Assembly (NCBI GenBank): GCA_027475525.1
Contig: JAMWFC010000067.1
Coordinates: 62,001-126,000 of the forward strand
Source: Macrolepiota albuminosa
Taxonomy: Eukaryota > Basidiomycota > Agaricomycetes > Agaricales > Agaricaceae
Direction of reading: 5' to 3'
Length of the DNA: 64,000 bases
Shown here: positions 25,101-35,539 of the stretch, in pieces
How the letters are laid out: each line of letters opens with the position of its first letter
How positions within the stretch are numbered: the first letter of the stretch is position 1
The notes under the pieces: model-generated
What the model saw: the letters and a program-made list of their open reading frames with translations, nothing else
Database searches by the model: none
Told to the model about the DNA's origin: nothing
Translations under genes and position numbers: made by a program

Positions 25101-25375
25101 ACTTACATCCTGACTACCGTGGTCACCCCAATCAGCCACCAGATCAGGTCAGGTATAATAATGCTCGAGGCGGAGGAGAGTGGCGAGCGCCTCCACGCCA
25201 TGACAACCGACGTGTTCCAGCCCCGGGCGATTGGATTCCACGTCAATCTTCCCAATTTCCAGCCCGAGCTCTGGCATCTACGGGTAATGGTCCTCACCCC
25301 GGTGATCCAGGGAGGCACGGTGATTCGTTTCATCCTCCCCCGGCTGGGGGTGAAGACAGACTCAACTATGGTTAG
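22169..25375 (+). CDS. BUR1/CDK9-type transcriptional cyclin-dependent kinase
   Basis: P-TEFb/BUR kinases phosphorylate the RNA polymerase II C-terminal domain and Spt5 to promote elongation. Residues 1-440 are Arg/Ser/Pro-rich with RS dipeptides and a charged EKRK helix. The kinase domain follows: glycine loop [15 protein letters not shown], the PITALRE-like [15 protein letters not shown], catalytic [14 protein letters not shown]-loop [20 protein letters not shown], and the CDK9-like ending [16 protein letters not shown]. The tail of about 190 residues is rich in Pro/His/Arg. Exons: 22169-23583, 23634-23806, 23855-24009, 24067-24308, 24365 to about 24561, then two more to 25375. CDK9/BUR1 fits better than CDK12/CTK1 because of the [12 protein letters not shown] and FWTDPLP segments. 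The start could be an ATG a few codons downstream. Confidence 0.88.
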
Positions 25376-26181
25376 ATTTTCTTGGTGTTCCTGATTGCAC
25401 AGGTTCTTCCTTTCAAGCCGTCATCGCATTTGCAACACTTCATGATCATTCATTTACATAATATACTTAGGATAACTAGGCGGACTAACATAATTTGCTT
25501 ATTCCGTAGTTAGATATTGTTTCGTAAAATAGTAGACCATTAAGCTGTCTGTAGTGTATTGTAAAACCATCATATCCCAATGTGCGCCACTGTTTATTGA
25601 AAGTTGCGAATGTAAATGGTATACTCTTTCTCAGTGTCAGAATGAACAGGTTTCAAACTTTTCCAATCCAATCCAAATAAACTGGAGACTTGTGATTAAT
25701 AATCCAGATATCGATGAGATTGATCTGTTAATCAGTAGATGATAAGTTCCTATCTCATTGGAAGCTGAGGCTACGCGCTTGCCAGCTAGCCCGGCGTGAG
25801 ATAGTGTGCATTAGTAAGGACGTCTCCTATTTCCTTTTATAGTTCCTATTTCCTTTTATGGTCTCACCTCTCTTTGAGTACGGGTGGATGATAAGTTCCT
25901 ATCTTATCACTCTGCACATAGAACAGGTAACATAATGTCAGCATGCTGCTTACAACGAACGGTTTCAGGACATTCCGGGGATCAGGACTTGTGCGAGCGC
26001 TCAATGGAGTTAGGGCTAGCGCTAAAGGGTTCGCTTACACATGATAAGAAAATATTACTTGTACCATGTGTCCATTCCTGTGAGGCTCTCATAGTGCTTC
26101 AACAAACTTGCAACCTCAGCACCTGTGATGAATCGGTTGACAACTAACATCTATGAACAATGTAAGGACTAAATGTATATC
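25376..26181. other. Convergent intergenic region
   Basis: 3' flanks of the kinase and the VEFS gene. A short imperfect direct repeat of CCTATTTCCTTTTAT occurs near 25827-25860. No gene is supported. Confidence 0.5.
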
Positions 26182-29072
26182 TCACAATATTGCACACACC
26201 AGCAACCAATACCGCAATGCATCCCAACCAGCAGCACGATGTATCATCTTCCAGTAAAAGTCTATGAATGCCTTGGTGCCTTTATAATAGTCTTTGATAA
26301 ACCTGTTTCTATTGATAGGTCGGCCTCCCAGTCCAAGAGAGTATATATAGCAAAGGACTGACCTATTCAACACGATCCATCGTCCCCACAGGGCATGCAT
26401 TACCTTGTATTCATCCTTGACATTATCGCTATCATAAATCTCATCCTCTCGGTCCAATATATCCCATGCAAGCACACCATACGGCTCAAGTGGGAGGGTA
26501 TTCAACAGGTCATACAAGCATTCTCCTCCAGGGCGGCATGAGTAGTGGATATCTGGGCCGCCGTATTCAGATTTCGCCGGGAGGTACGGAAATTGTGCAG
26601 CAGGCCCGAGAGGGTTGTGGGGAGGCGGGGGCGTCGGATATCGATTATCGCGGGGACGCTGCGTGGAGGTAGTAGTGGTAGTGCCTGTCGTTGCAGAACG
26701 TTCGCGTGATGAGGATGGTGGCGGGGTAGTTGAAGTCATCATAGAACGAGAATCTCGAGATGTCGGGGTAGAAGGCGCTAACGAGTCCCGCGAATATACC
26801 TTTCGGTTGGTTTGAAGTGACAATGCGAAATTTCCTGGTCGGGCTTGAGTACTCGATGAAACTGATCCAGGAGGTGACAACGTCAGAGATGGCAAGGGAC
26901 TAGAGATATCTGCCTGCTGTCGCCTGGTAACATGTGATGGGGTAGCTACACTGAAAGGCCGCCCGATAGGAAGTACACCATGTCTGTAATTTTATTTGCA
27001 TTGTAGGATCACTGAGATATATATTGAAACTCACTCATCCTCTTCGAGTTCTGTCAGTGGGTCCGTCAGTATGAGGCGTAGGCACCAAACCTGGATATAT
27101 CATTACATTGTAAGCTTGGAAACAAGAAATAGTCGAAGATGTGCTTACGCCTGATCGATTTTGCGTCCACTCAGTAGGAGCCATCTGGTGGTCCCAGTTC
27201 AAATGGCATGCTAACATTTCTCGGGTAGGAAATAACCCGTGCAGCTCGCACAAGGGACAAGCCCAGTCATGCAACCGCACCTTGACCACTTGAGATCTAT
27301 ATTCGTATCGCACACGCAGTTTTGTGTCTTGCTCCGAAGTTGGTTCTGTAGGCACATCCAATTGTTGACAACGTTTTCTGAAACCATGTCGCAGGTTACG
27401 CCGCAAGAAAGGAAGCTGTTTTGTACTCTGCATGCGCACTGAAGATAACGATAAAGCAGCGATTGCCGTCATCATTCCTTCCGATATAGATAACGGGCTT
27501 GGAGGGCGTGGTGGGCCTGGGAGAATTTCGATCTCGGCAGGACTCAATGACCGTTGACGTTGAGCAGTGATCACGATTTCTTCAATATCAGAGTCATCGA
27601 CACTTTCGCTTTCGTCTTGGTCCTCCTTGGCCGGACTAGAATCAGAGGAGTCAAGCTCGTCCACCTCATCTGACGATGCTTCCTCATCGCTGGAATCTGG
27701 GTCAGAAAACGGTGGCTGTGGCCATTCACGTTTGCGCGCCCCTTTAAAACCAGCTTGTTGCGGCCTATGTTGGTTCATTAGTCACCAGGATGGTACCGGT
27801 ACAACTTGCTTACCGGACAACTTGTCTTGGCGGGGGCAATTGTCCATCTATTTCTATTTCCATTGGTGAATCAGAGTCACTCCCGCTGTCCGGTTCATTC
27901 TGTTTCCTCAGTGTAAAATTACGACCCAAGTAACTCTTCAAGTGTTTGGGTGCATCTTTCAAACGTTGGAGCTGTGAAGTATCAGCGGCGCGCCGAGCAG
28001 AGCCTATACGCTTAATAAAGTCCCGGTCGGCATGGTCCGTACGGTCAATATTTTCTTGCTCCCTCGCACGCTCTTCGTCGTCCAGTTGCCAGTGAGGTTT
28101 CATCGGTCGAGACTTGACTGAGAACGCAACAGATTCTGAAGGTGTCATTACATACGGACGTCCTGCAGGCCGTACCTCGCCATAATTTTGCACAGTCTTA
28201 CTGTCTGTAAACAGCTCATGATGTTAGAAGTTAGATTTATCAGTCCATGAAGCTGACTTGGTTGATTGCAATCCAGGGATGGGCTTGAAAGAGCCAACGA
28301 ACCCTGGTGTCTTAGGTTCTACAAAATTGTCATCAAGTCAAGGTTCTCTAATACGTGCATTACAACAATACCTCTGTGAGATGAACTGTCGGTAGCTCCA
28401 TCCCTCGAGAATCATTGCGTGAAGAACGCGAGGGCCCAGCAATGGCATTGGTGCCGGAAGATGACCCAGCAGACCTGAACGGCGCATGGGAGCCTTTTTG
28501 GAGAATAGACTGCGAAGAGATTCGACGTGATGCACTGTCTTCGAATGTAGTCCTACCAGACTTCCGAGCAAGATTTTCAGGAGCATGCGATGAAGACTGC
28601 TACACGTTGAAATATTAGTTTTGTGTACGCAACATGATATACTTTGTACCCGGACCGCTATCCTCCCTGTTGCGCTCTTCACTCGATTTTGACTTTGACT
28701 GATATTTGGTGGCACCAGGTTCTTTGCGGCATTGGATTGCTGCAGTTACTGGATAAGTATAAGTCCACGCTAAGAGGATTCACTCACCTCAAGAGAGGAT
28801 GGTCCACTTCCATCTCCAGCAACAGCATTTACTCGATCATCACTCAATGCGTGCAGTTGATAGAGAGAACTTGTATCTCGTCCTCTTAATATAGATTGCG
28901 CGGACTCATCTGCCTTTTTTGAAGATTTACGCGCCATAATAGTTGGCTCTCCTGATGCTATCGATCGGGCATTCTGTACAGTAGACGATTTTGTTCCAAG
29001 TCTCTCCAGATTTTTATGACCCAAACCGAGCCTTTGTCTTGGGAGTGGGAATGGATCGTCATCACTTCCCAT
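26182..29072 (-). CDS. SUZ12-like protein with C2H2 finger and VEFS-type C-terminus
   Basis: SUZ12 is a core subunit of the Polycomb repressive complex PRC2, which methylates H3K27. Four blocks are visible on the minus strand. An N-terminal exon starts MGSDDDPFPLPRQRLGLGHK at 29072. A basic region follows (MTPSESVAFSVKSRPMKPHW). Next is a long acidic linker with the finger CPLCELHGLF...LACHLNWDH (C-X2-C-X14-H-X4-H). The C-terminal segment has EYKVMHALWGRWIVLNR and KAFIDFYWKMIHRAAGWDAL, which match the helices of a VEFS box. Several introns are supported, for example donor after GTTGTCCG near 27811 and a 26300-region intron that joins LNR to NRFIKDYY. Two exons in the 28.2-28.7 kb part were not resolved. 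The SUZ12 assignment rests on motif order, not a database hit; a fungal-specific VEFS relative is the alternative. Confidence 0.6.
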
Positions 29073-29616
29073 TGTTTGTGGTCAGAGCGCCAGAGCAGCC
29101 TGCGTGTCAGCATCATTAATATTATCAGAAAGAGTTGACGCGGAGTCATTTTCACTTCGGCATTAGCCGAATAGAATATATAGTGCAAGTGTTTTCATCG
29201 ACAGCTTAGATGACGCCTATCTTTGACCCCATCTACGTTTCTAATTGCACTTGGGACAATGCTGCGTCGTAGATTATTCTTAGCTTCGCTTTCGCTAGCA
29301 ACACTAGCCTTTTGGCTATGATGTATTTCTAGATAGTGGTGAAAGCTACACGAGAAAAAAAAATTATTGCAGCTTAAAAATTCCTTAGAGTGTGGTTTTT
29401 AAAAGTTGTGGATCAGAAGACTCAGCCGATTCATCAGACAACACAAAATTGAACGAATTCCTTAGAGTGTGGTTTTTAAAAGTTGTGGATCAGAAGACTC
29501 AGCCGATTCATCAGACAACACAAAATTGAACGATACCGAGGTTGTCAAAATCACTTCGAGAACAGTTCATAGCTGAAGCGATGTGAATGATTTGCGAGTA
29601 TAGATAGACAAAGTAT
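29073..29616. other. Intergenic region with exact 77-bp duplication
   Basis: No gene is supported. It contains the duplicated block 29380-29456 / 29457-29533 and the presumed promoter of the VEFS gene. Confidence 0.5.
29380..29533. repeat. Exact tandem duplication, 2 x 77 bp
   Basis: Bases 29380-29456 and 29457-29533 are identical. Same length as four other duplications in the window. Confidence 0.95.
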
Positions 29617-30260
29617 CTAAGCCTTGCCAGCAGCACCGGCAGCAGCCTTCGCATCCTCAGCTGCGGCTACTGCGGGGTTGACCTTTTTGCCATCCTTCCA
29701 ACGGATACGAGGAGGTGGCGCACGATTGCGACGACCCTCGCGAGAGCGGACACGGACGACTGACGAGACGATGGTTCAAACTTCTAACAAAACCACCAGA
29801 GACGAAAACTCACCATGTGAGTGAATGGCACAGGACACACAGTACGCAATTTTGATGTACAATTTCGGGATAACATACTCTGTGTATGAATCAGCAAGTT
29901 TCAAGAGGAAAATCAACCTTCAACATACCAGGATAAACCGAGGCTTCACTAATATCCCTCACAGCAGCGCTCTCAACCATGTTCCTTACTGTGAAGCGCT
30001 TGATAGCCTTGTCCTTAGGCACGCATCGCGAGCAGTTGGAGCAACGCATGAATGAGACATGGCCACGTCCTTTCTTGTTACGGCCACCATTTCTTCTTTT
30101 CTTAGTCTACAAGGAAGACGAATAAGCACCAGTCATCAAAGCGTCATCCACAAGCCAAAGTGTGCATCCGTCCCAAATCCTCACAAATTCGCGAAATCCA
30201 GCAACAGAATAGAAGCAACAGAGACGGACACAAAGGTCAGATAGAGAGTAGACTCACCAT
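29617..30260 (-). CDS. RPS26: Small-subunit ribosomal protein eS26
   Basis: Structural protein of the 40S ribosomal subunit, at the mRNA exit site. After splicing the product reads [16 protein letters not shown], then [20 protein letters not shown] with the zinc-binding CSNC pair. [20 protein letters not shown] (second Cys pair CVSC) and [20 protein letters not shown] come next, with a short Ala-rich tail (AAGAAGKA). Exons: 30258-30260 (the ATG alone), 29929-30106, 29814-29879 and 29617-29759. All introns are GT-AG. The coding part of exon 1 is exactly one codon, a pattern often seen in eukaryotic ribosomal protein genes. Length (about 128 residues) is as expected for the family. Confidence 0.95.
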
Positions 30261-32076
30261 ATTGTTGCGTTGAGTCGAGAATCGATAGGTAGCGACCGGC
30301 CACTGGTAGATTCGTCGGGTTGCAGCCAGACCCTTCGGTTATCCCCGGCGTCCACTCCCACGGTTAGTAGCCGGCCGCCTGCCCTTTTGCATGACGTATT
30401 TACGTGTCACAAAAAGGCACCTTGTCTTTTCCTCTTTCTTGATCCTTATTTCTTGAACCCAGTGTTCTGCACAGCAGCCGTAACTGTGAAGATTTTCCTT
30501 GACTATAATAAACTTAGATTTTAGTGTTTAGGTCTCTCCAAAAAGGCTATTTATGACACAACATCACTGAGAATAGGAGGGCTGCTTAGAAATTGAAGGC
30601 TGTCACCAAATTTCAAAGGCAGTTGCTGCTGCACAGGTCAGTTTGCAAAGAATTTTGCAAGTTTTTTGATTGGTTTGTTTATCAGATAGTATTAAGGCTT
30701 GCCTAGTGTTGCATCCATCTTTTTAGAATGATATGTGGATTATTAGCCAGGAAGCCCGTTTTAAAAGCCAAGCATGTTGTGTTATGCTTTTGAATCAAAC
30801 ATTAGGAATAGTATGTCTATTCACACTCAATTTTTTATTCTATATTTGTTGAAGTTAGTTACACATGAGGAAGATAAACTAAACTAAAAGGGTATGGAGT
30901 TGACTGGAGATCTATGAATTCAGAGTAAAGGCATGAAAGGAAAATTATACAAATGCATGATTTTTTTTCATTATTCATGAAAGCTCTAATGTTTTTGTAG
31001 TAACAGGTATTAAAACTATACTTGTCAGGAGACTATTTTTTCTGGTCCTCATTTTCCAACCTTTTCATTTTTAGTAAATTATAGGCAGTCATTTCTATTT
31101 TGGGTAATTTCTATTTTTTTGTCAATTATATATAATATGATGTTGTGTTGAGTAACTTCTGTAACATCATTTTCATATTACTTTCCCAGCAAGGTAGCTA
31201 TCTAAATTATTTTACATGATGTAGCTAGAAATAAATTCTCATGCAATCTTATTCTTCTTATAGTTCTGTCAGAAAGTGTAATAAGGTGGCCTGATACACA
31301 GGACTTTGCTTATGCACCAGTATTTATTGCTATTTATATATACTATCATAGTTCTGAAAAGTTACAATTATTGGCATAGGCTTAGCATACTTTAGCATAT
31401 GTAATTCAACTGCTTTAGGCCATGTTCAATAGCCATGCATAGCAAGAGACAGATTCAATCAGTGATAGCACCAGCAGCAACTAGAATGACAGTTGACAGT
31501 TGACATCAATCCAACAGTAAATGACATGCCTAGCTAGTGGCAGTGCTTATGATTTGGAATATGAGGTTTCTCTGTGACTGACAGCTTAGAATTTCATCTT
31601 GGCACTTGATGTTGCTTAGCACTTTTAGTGATTTAGACAGACAGCAAAATTGTGAACTTCATGATATGTATATAGTTTAATGCATAGCATTTACTTACAT
31701 TCCTTCAAGTTCACTGCTCTTTGACAATGCTTAGCTACTTAGCAACAGTGAACTCATTTTTACAATAAATACTTACTATTTGTCTGCAGTATCACAACAG
31801 AGTTTCATACTCCTCAGTCTGCTCAGTTCACATTACAGTTCAGATTTCTTTTGAGCTGACTTGACTTAGTCACCACCTGTCTAAACATCTTGTCTACTTG
31901 CCATAGTTTTTCTTGTTATATGATGATGAGCACCCATTATAAATGTCTATAAATAGCACCAACACAAGCACTTCATATTAGCACATTGGTACTACTAAGA
32001 GTAGCACATTTTAGCACTTCAGGAGCTAATCTTTGCATATGTTTATACTAATAGCTTGCACCTGGAGCCTCCAATT
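30261..32076. other. CpG-depleted, AT-rich flank with decayed LTR-like sequence
   Basis: After the RPS26 promoter (to about 30540), roughly 1.5 kb is nearly free of CG dinucleotides. From about 31420 to 31900 it shows gapped similarity, in the same orientation, to the LTR of element B. Both have CAATCARTGATAGC, GACAGCTT, a GCTTAG block and GAACTCATT followed by AAATACTTAC. No gene is supported. I read it as an old, mutated relative of element B into which element A inserted. Confidence 0.6.
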
Positions 32077-32594
32077 TGTCAGGGGACCCCTCATTCCTTT
32101 CTTCTTTCACTCCTTATTTCTTCACTCTCCTTTCATTCACTTCCTTATTTCTTCTACCATTCTCTCATTTTGCTGTTACTACTTCTTCAACACTATCTGT
32201 TGGTACTATTCTCAACCTTTGAGGTGCTCTGGTTCTTTAGCTATCACTCAGACAAGTGTGGGCCCTTCAGCACCGCTCCAGGCTGCTTAGATAAGCTGGA
32301 GTTTGCCTTTCTGACTTCTAAAGTCCGGAGTTTTCCTCCCTTGTTTGCACACTTGTTTGGTTAGTCAATTTTCGAGTTTTTAAGGTTTTGTTGTACTGTA
32401 CAGTTGTTTCCCACGCTTCAGAGGCCCCAGAAGCGTCCAACCTGGCATAGGGAATCCCCAGACTTGTTCTCTTTGGATCTCCCTCTGCCAGGTGAGTAGC
32501 TACCTTGATATTGTCAGTATATATTCTAATACACTTTGGATCTCCCTCTGCCAGCTGTGTGACTGAGCCACAGCCTCTAGAGGTCGCCCTTACA
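32077..32594 (+). repeat. 5' LTR of element A
   Basis: 518 bp, starting TGTCAGGGG and ending GCCCTTACA. The self-priming match AGACTTGTTCT lies at 32460-32470, which would put the start of R there. Confidence 0.93.
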
Positions 32595-32596
32595 GC

Positions 32597-32607
32597 AGAA
32601 CAAGTCT
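32597..32607 (+). promoter_or_regulatory. Self-priming primer-binding site of element A
   Basis: AGAACAAGTCT is the exact reverse complement of AGACTTGTTCT at 32460-32470 within the LTR and sits 3 nt after the LTR end. No tRNA-type TGG follows the LTR. In Tf1 of fission yeast the first 11 nt of the RNA anneal to such a site to prime reverse transcription. Confidence 0.7.
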
Positions 32608-32708
32608 CTACATTTCGGTCTGGGAGCCCCCTTCAGCCTGCTTGAGCCCTCTCTTGCCCCTTTAGGTCCCTCCCCCACTGGATTACTCCCTGCCCCTCTG
32701 TTGCTTCT

Positions 32709-33974
32709 ATGACCCAACCAGCCCCCTCAGACACTCCCCTGGATGCTTCTGCCCCTCAGAATGATGCCTGGGGTCGCTTGCTTGCTCTGGAGACTCAGGT
32801 GCAGACCACTCAAGCTTCCCTCACCCTCCACACCACCGAACTTGCTGGATTACGTCAGGCCACAGACACTATCTCCCATTCCCTTCAGGCCCTCTTAGAG
32901 CGCCTCCCTCTCACTCCTACCCCTCTCCAGGCACCTCCAGTTAGGGCTGGCACACCCCCAGTCCCTCGCTTTGGGGCCTCCCCCCCAGTTCATGCCAATA
33001 TTCCTCGCCCAGCACTCCCAGACACATTCAATGGTGACCGAGCGATAGGCGAGCGTTTCCTGCAGTCCTGCATCACCTATATTCAGCTTAGTGGTGAGGC
33101 TTTCCCCTCTGATGCTCTCAAAATTGCTTGGGTTCTTTCTTACATGAAGTCTGGGCGAGCTTCAACATACGTGCTACGAGTCTTTCGACGTCCTGGAGGA
33201 GTAGAGAGTTTTGGAAGTTGGGATCAGTTTGAGAAGGAGTTTCGGACAGAGTTCTTCCCCTTGGACCCTGCTAAGGTGGCAGCCCTCACTCTCCGAGATC
33301 CTCATCGATATGGGCAAGGGAAGCGGACCCTAGATGAGTACATCGACTCCTTCAGAGCTCTTGCTGAACAGGCCTGTTATCTGGATGGTCTTCAGCTCTG
33401 TCTCACCTTCCGAGATGGCCTCCTTCCCTCTCTCATGGATCGGATCGACAGCATGGCTGAGGGACGACCTGATGACACAAGTATCAAGACCTGGTATCAG
33501 GTAGCACGTGATCAGTGGCAGCTCATGGAGTTACGACGTGAGCTCCACCGTGGAACTGCCCCTCGCTCCACTCCACAGGCATCCTTTTCTGCTCGTCATC
33601 CCATCCAGCCTCCCCTTCCATTTCGCGCTCCACCCCCAGCTCAGGTACCTGCAGCACGTCCTCTTCCTTTTGGAGTACCTATGGATGTCGATGCCTCTCG
33701 TCAACGTTCCTCCCTTCCTCTCCTCTGCCGTCGCTGTGGAAAGCCTGGTCACTTCGCTCGGTATTGTCCCCAGGGGTTAGAGGTGCGCTATCTCTCAGCT
33801 TCAGAGCAGGAGGAGCTCCTTCTCCAGCTCCTTGCTGTCCGAGACGTTTGAGGAAACCCCTCCCCAGATGTACAGACTGAAGCAGAACCCCTGGAGGAGT
33901 CCTTGGGTCCTGTGGAAGCTGTAGCAGAACCATCGGATGGGTCCTTTGGTTCAGCAGGGGAGGGTTTTCAATAG
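32709..33974 (+). pseudogene. Gag of element A (one in-frame stop)
   Basis: Nucleocapsid precursor. It starts MTQPAPSDTPLDASAPQ and has a coiled-coil-like N-terminus. The central retrotrans-gag region is FNGDRAIGERFLQS to LREPH-type helices, then WYQVARDQWQLMEL. A zinc knuckle CRRCGKPGHFARYC (C-X2-C-X4-H-X4-C) is near residue 350. The frame stops at TGA 33849-33851, continues open, and ends at TAG 33972-33974. The TGA follows GTT, so CGA to TGA at a CpG is the simplest explanation. The heptamer GGGTTTT (33962-33968) lies in the gag frame just before the final stop and leads by -1 into pol. Confidence 0.85.
33962..33968 (+). promoter_or_regulatory. Candidate -1 ribosomal frameshift site
   Basis: G GGT TTT fits X XXY YYZ in the gag frame, three bases before the terminal TAG. 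A -1 slip enters the pol frame, which is open from here to the insertion site of element B at 34204. Confidence 0.6.
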
Positions 33975-34204
33975 AGCGACGGATGAGTTGTACGCCTCCG
34001 CCGCCTGGTGCTAATCAGTTTACATGTCAATCAGTAGAGTCTTCTAATGTATCGCTCCCTACTCCTGATTCTCTGACTGAAACTGTAAGCACCCCCTCCG
34101 ACGTACAAAATACCCCCTTGGTCCAAGCCTCCGCTAAGACTTCTTCTCCTCCTTCTCCTGTCCGACGACCACGTGTCCCAGCTTGGGAACGACGCCTTCC
34201 CCGT
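33965..34204 (+). pseudogene. Pol of element A, N-terminal part (interrupted by element B)
   Basis: Open in the -1 frame relative to gag. It includes MSCTPPPPGANQ and runs to VPAWERRLP, where element B is inserted. The same frame resumes at 45620 if element B and one CCGT copy are ignored. This part is low-complexity Ser/Pro/Thr and precedes the protease. Confidence 0.8.
34201..34204. repeat. Target-site duplication of element B, left copy (CCGT)
   Basis: CCGT directly precedes the 5' LTR of element B and is repeated at 45616-45619 directly after its 3' LTR. Confidence 0.8.
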
Positions 34205-35159
34205 TGATAGGACCCTATACAGGTTAGGCGCATCAACGGCAGGCTCGGCACCGGCTCCGGAAACCTTGCCGCACTCGTTCCGAACTTAGCGCACGCGTTC
34301 TACCCATTTTAAGCCATTTCTGACGGCCGCGCACGGCAAGAAGCAGATCCAATCAATGATAGCGCCGACGGCAGCAAGAATGACAACTGACAGATGGCAT
34401 CAGTCACTGACGACAGCGCTTAGCGAGAAGCTTGATGATCTATCAAAAACTGACGGACAGCTTGGCGTTTGACCTTGGCGTCTGACACCGCTTACCGTCT
34501 CGATTTGGCGCCCAACATCGCTTAGGTGTTCTGACAGACAGAAGGGTGATGGAGTGATGGTTTAGCTTCGCGATCTGTCGCCTGGCGTCGCTAAGGCTCT
34601 TGAATGGACGGTAGGGATCTGAAACTGTTGGAGCTACCCCTTTGAAATTTTCCAGTTTACCGCACTCTGGCGTCATTAGCCACTGGCGACGGCGAACTCA
34701 TTGTAGTATAAAAGTACTTACCGACTTGTACATAGAGGAGAATATCAGACGAATAGACGAGAGTTTCCCCCACTTACTTCAGTCTCACTTACGCTCAAGA
34801 GCTCATTCACGCTACGGTCGGCAACGTCAAAACTCATCGGCAGTTGCAGACGCTCGCCAACACTCGACATACTCGTGCCTTGCAACTACGGCAGGCATTA
34901 TCGACGCTTAGAACTTCGCTAAGCTTATCGTGCTCTTGCCGCTCACCCTTGCCGTGTTCACTTACCGCATTTCCTTAGGCGCTTTACCTTAGCGCTTGAC
35001 ACTTGCCGACCCCGTTACCGACTTTTATCCTTTTTCACAGACGCGTTCTCTGGGACCTGCCCGGGACTCCTCAAATCACTTATAGCGCGCCCAACGCACA
35101 CTCTTGGTACGGTAACACAATAGTTACATTTGTTACTGACCAAACTTTGGGCGTCATCA
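34205..35159 (+). repeat. 5' LTR of element B
   Basis: 955 bp, TGATAGGACC...GGGCGTCATCA. A TATAAAAG box at 34707-34714 is a likely promoter element. A short open frame on its minus strand recurs in the other LTR and is not a gene. Confidence 0.93.
34707..34714 (+). promoter_or_regulatory. TATA box in element B LTR
   Basis: TATAAAAG, repeated at 45163-45170 in the 3' LTR. Confidence 0.55.
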
Positions 35160-35162
35160 AAT

Positions 35163-35180
35163 TGGAGCCCACCGCGAGGG
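35163..35180 (+). promoter_or_regulatory. tRNA-type primer-binding site of element B
   Basis: TGGAGCCCACCGCGAGGG starts 3 nt after the LTR. TGG would pair with the CCA of a tRNA whose 3' end reads GGTGGGCT-CCA. I could not name the tRNA. Confidence 0.5.
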
Positions 35181-35539
35181 ATCTCTAGGGCAGAATTCCG
35201 CCAGAAACCCGTCTCCAGCGTAGGCGCCGCCTGCTAGACCAGTCGGCAGAAGGCATAGCTCCTTCCCACCCATCAACCCCACAACCACCTGGTGCCTTAC
35301 CGGGTCTCTCTCTAGCCCAGGAACTACAGAACGCCACTGTAGACGCTTTTCCTGATCTCTTCCCGCACTCCCTCGATTATAGTGCCGACGACCCCTTAGC
35401 GTCGCCCTTTACCGTACCGCAACCAATCACCCCCATTACTCCGCTAACGCCTCTTTCACAACTCATTTCTCTTACCCCGTCGCCAATTTCTAGAACTCCT
35501 TCCCCACTACCGCTAACCGAACTCGCCAACACAGTCGCT

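Noticed and set aside
22169..25375. Kinase as CTK1/CDK12
   Set aside because: The RS-rich N-terminus suggests it, but [22 protein letters not shown] and the FWTDPLP ending fit CDK9/BUR1 better.
34443..34911. Open frames of 77 and 89 codons in the element B LTR, repeated at 44899-45367
   Set aside because: They occur in both LTRs, overlap each other on opposite strands, contain no domain, and change residues at the few LTR differences.
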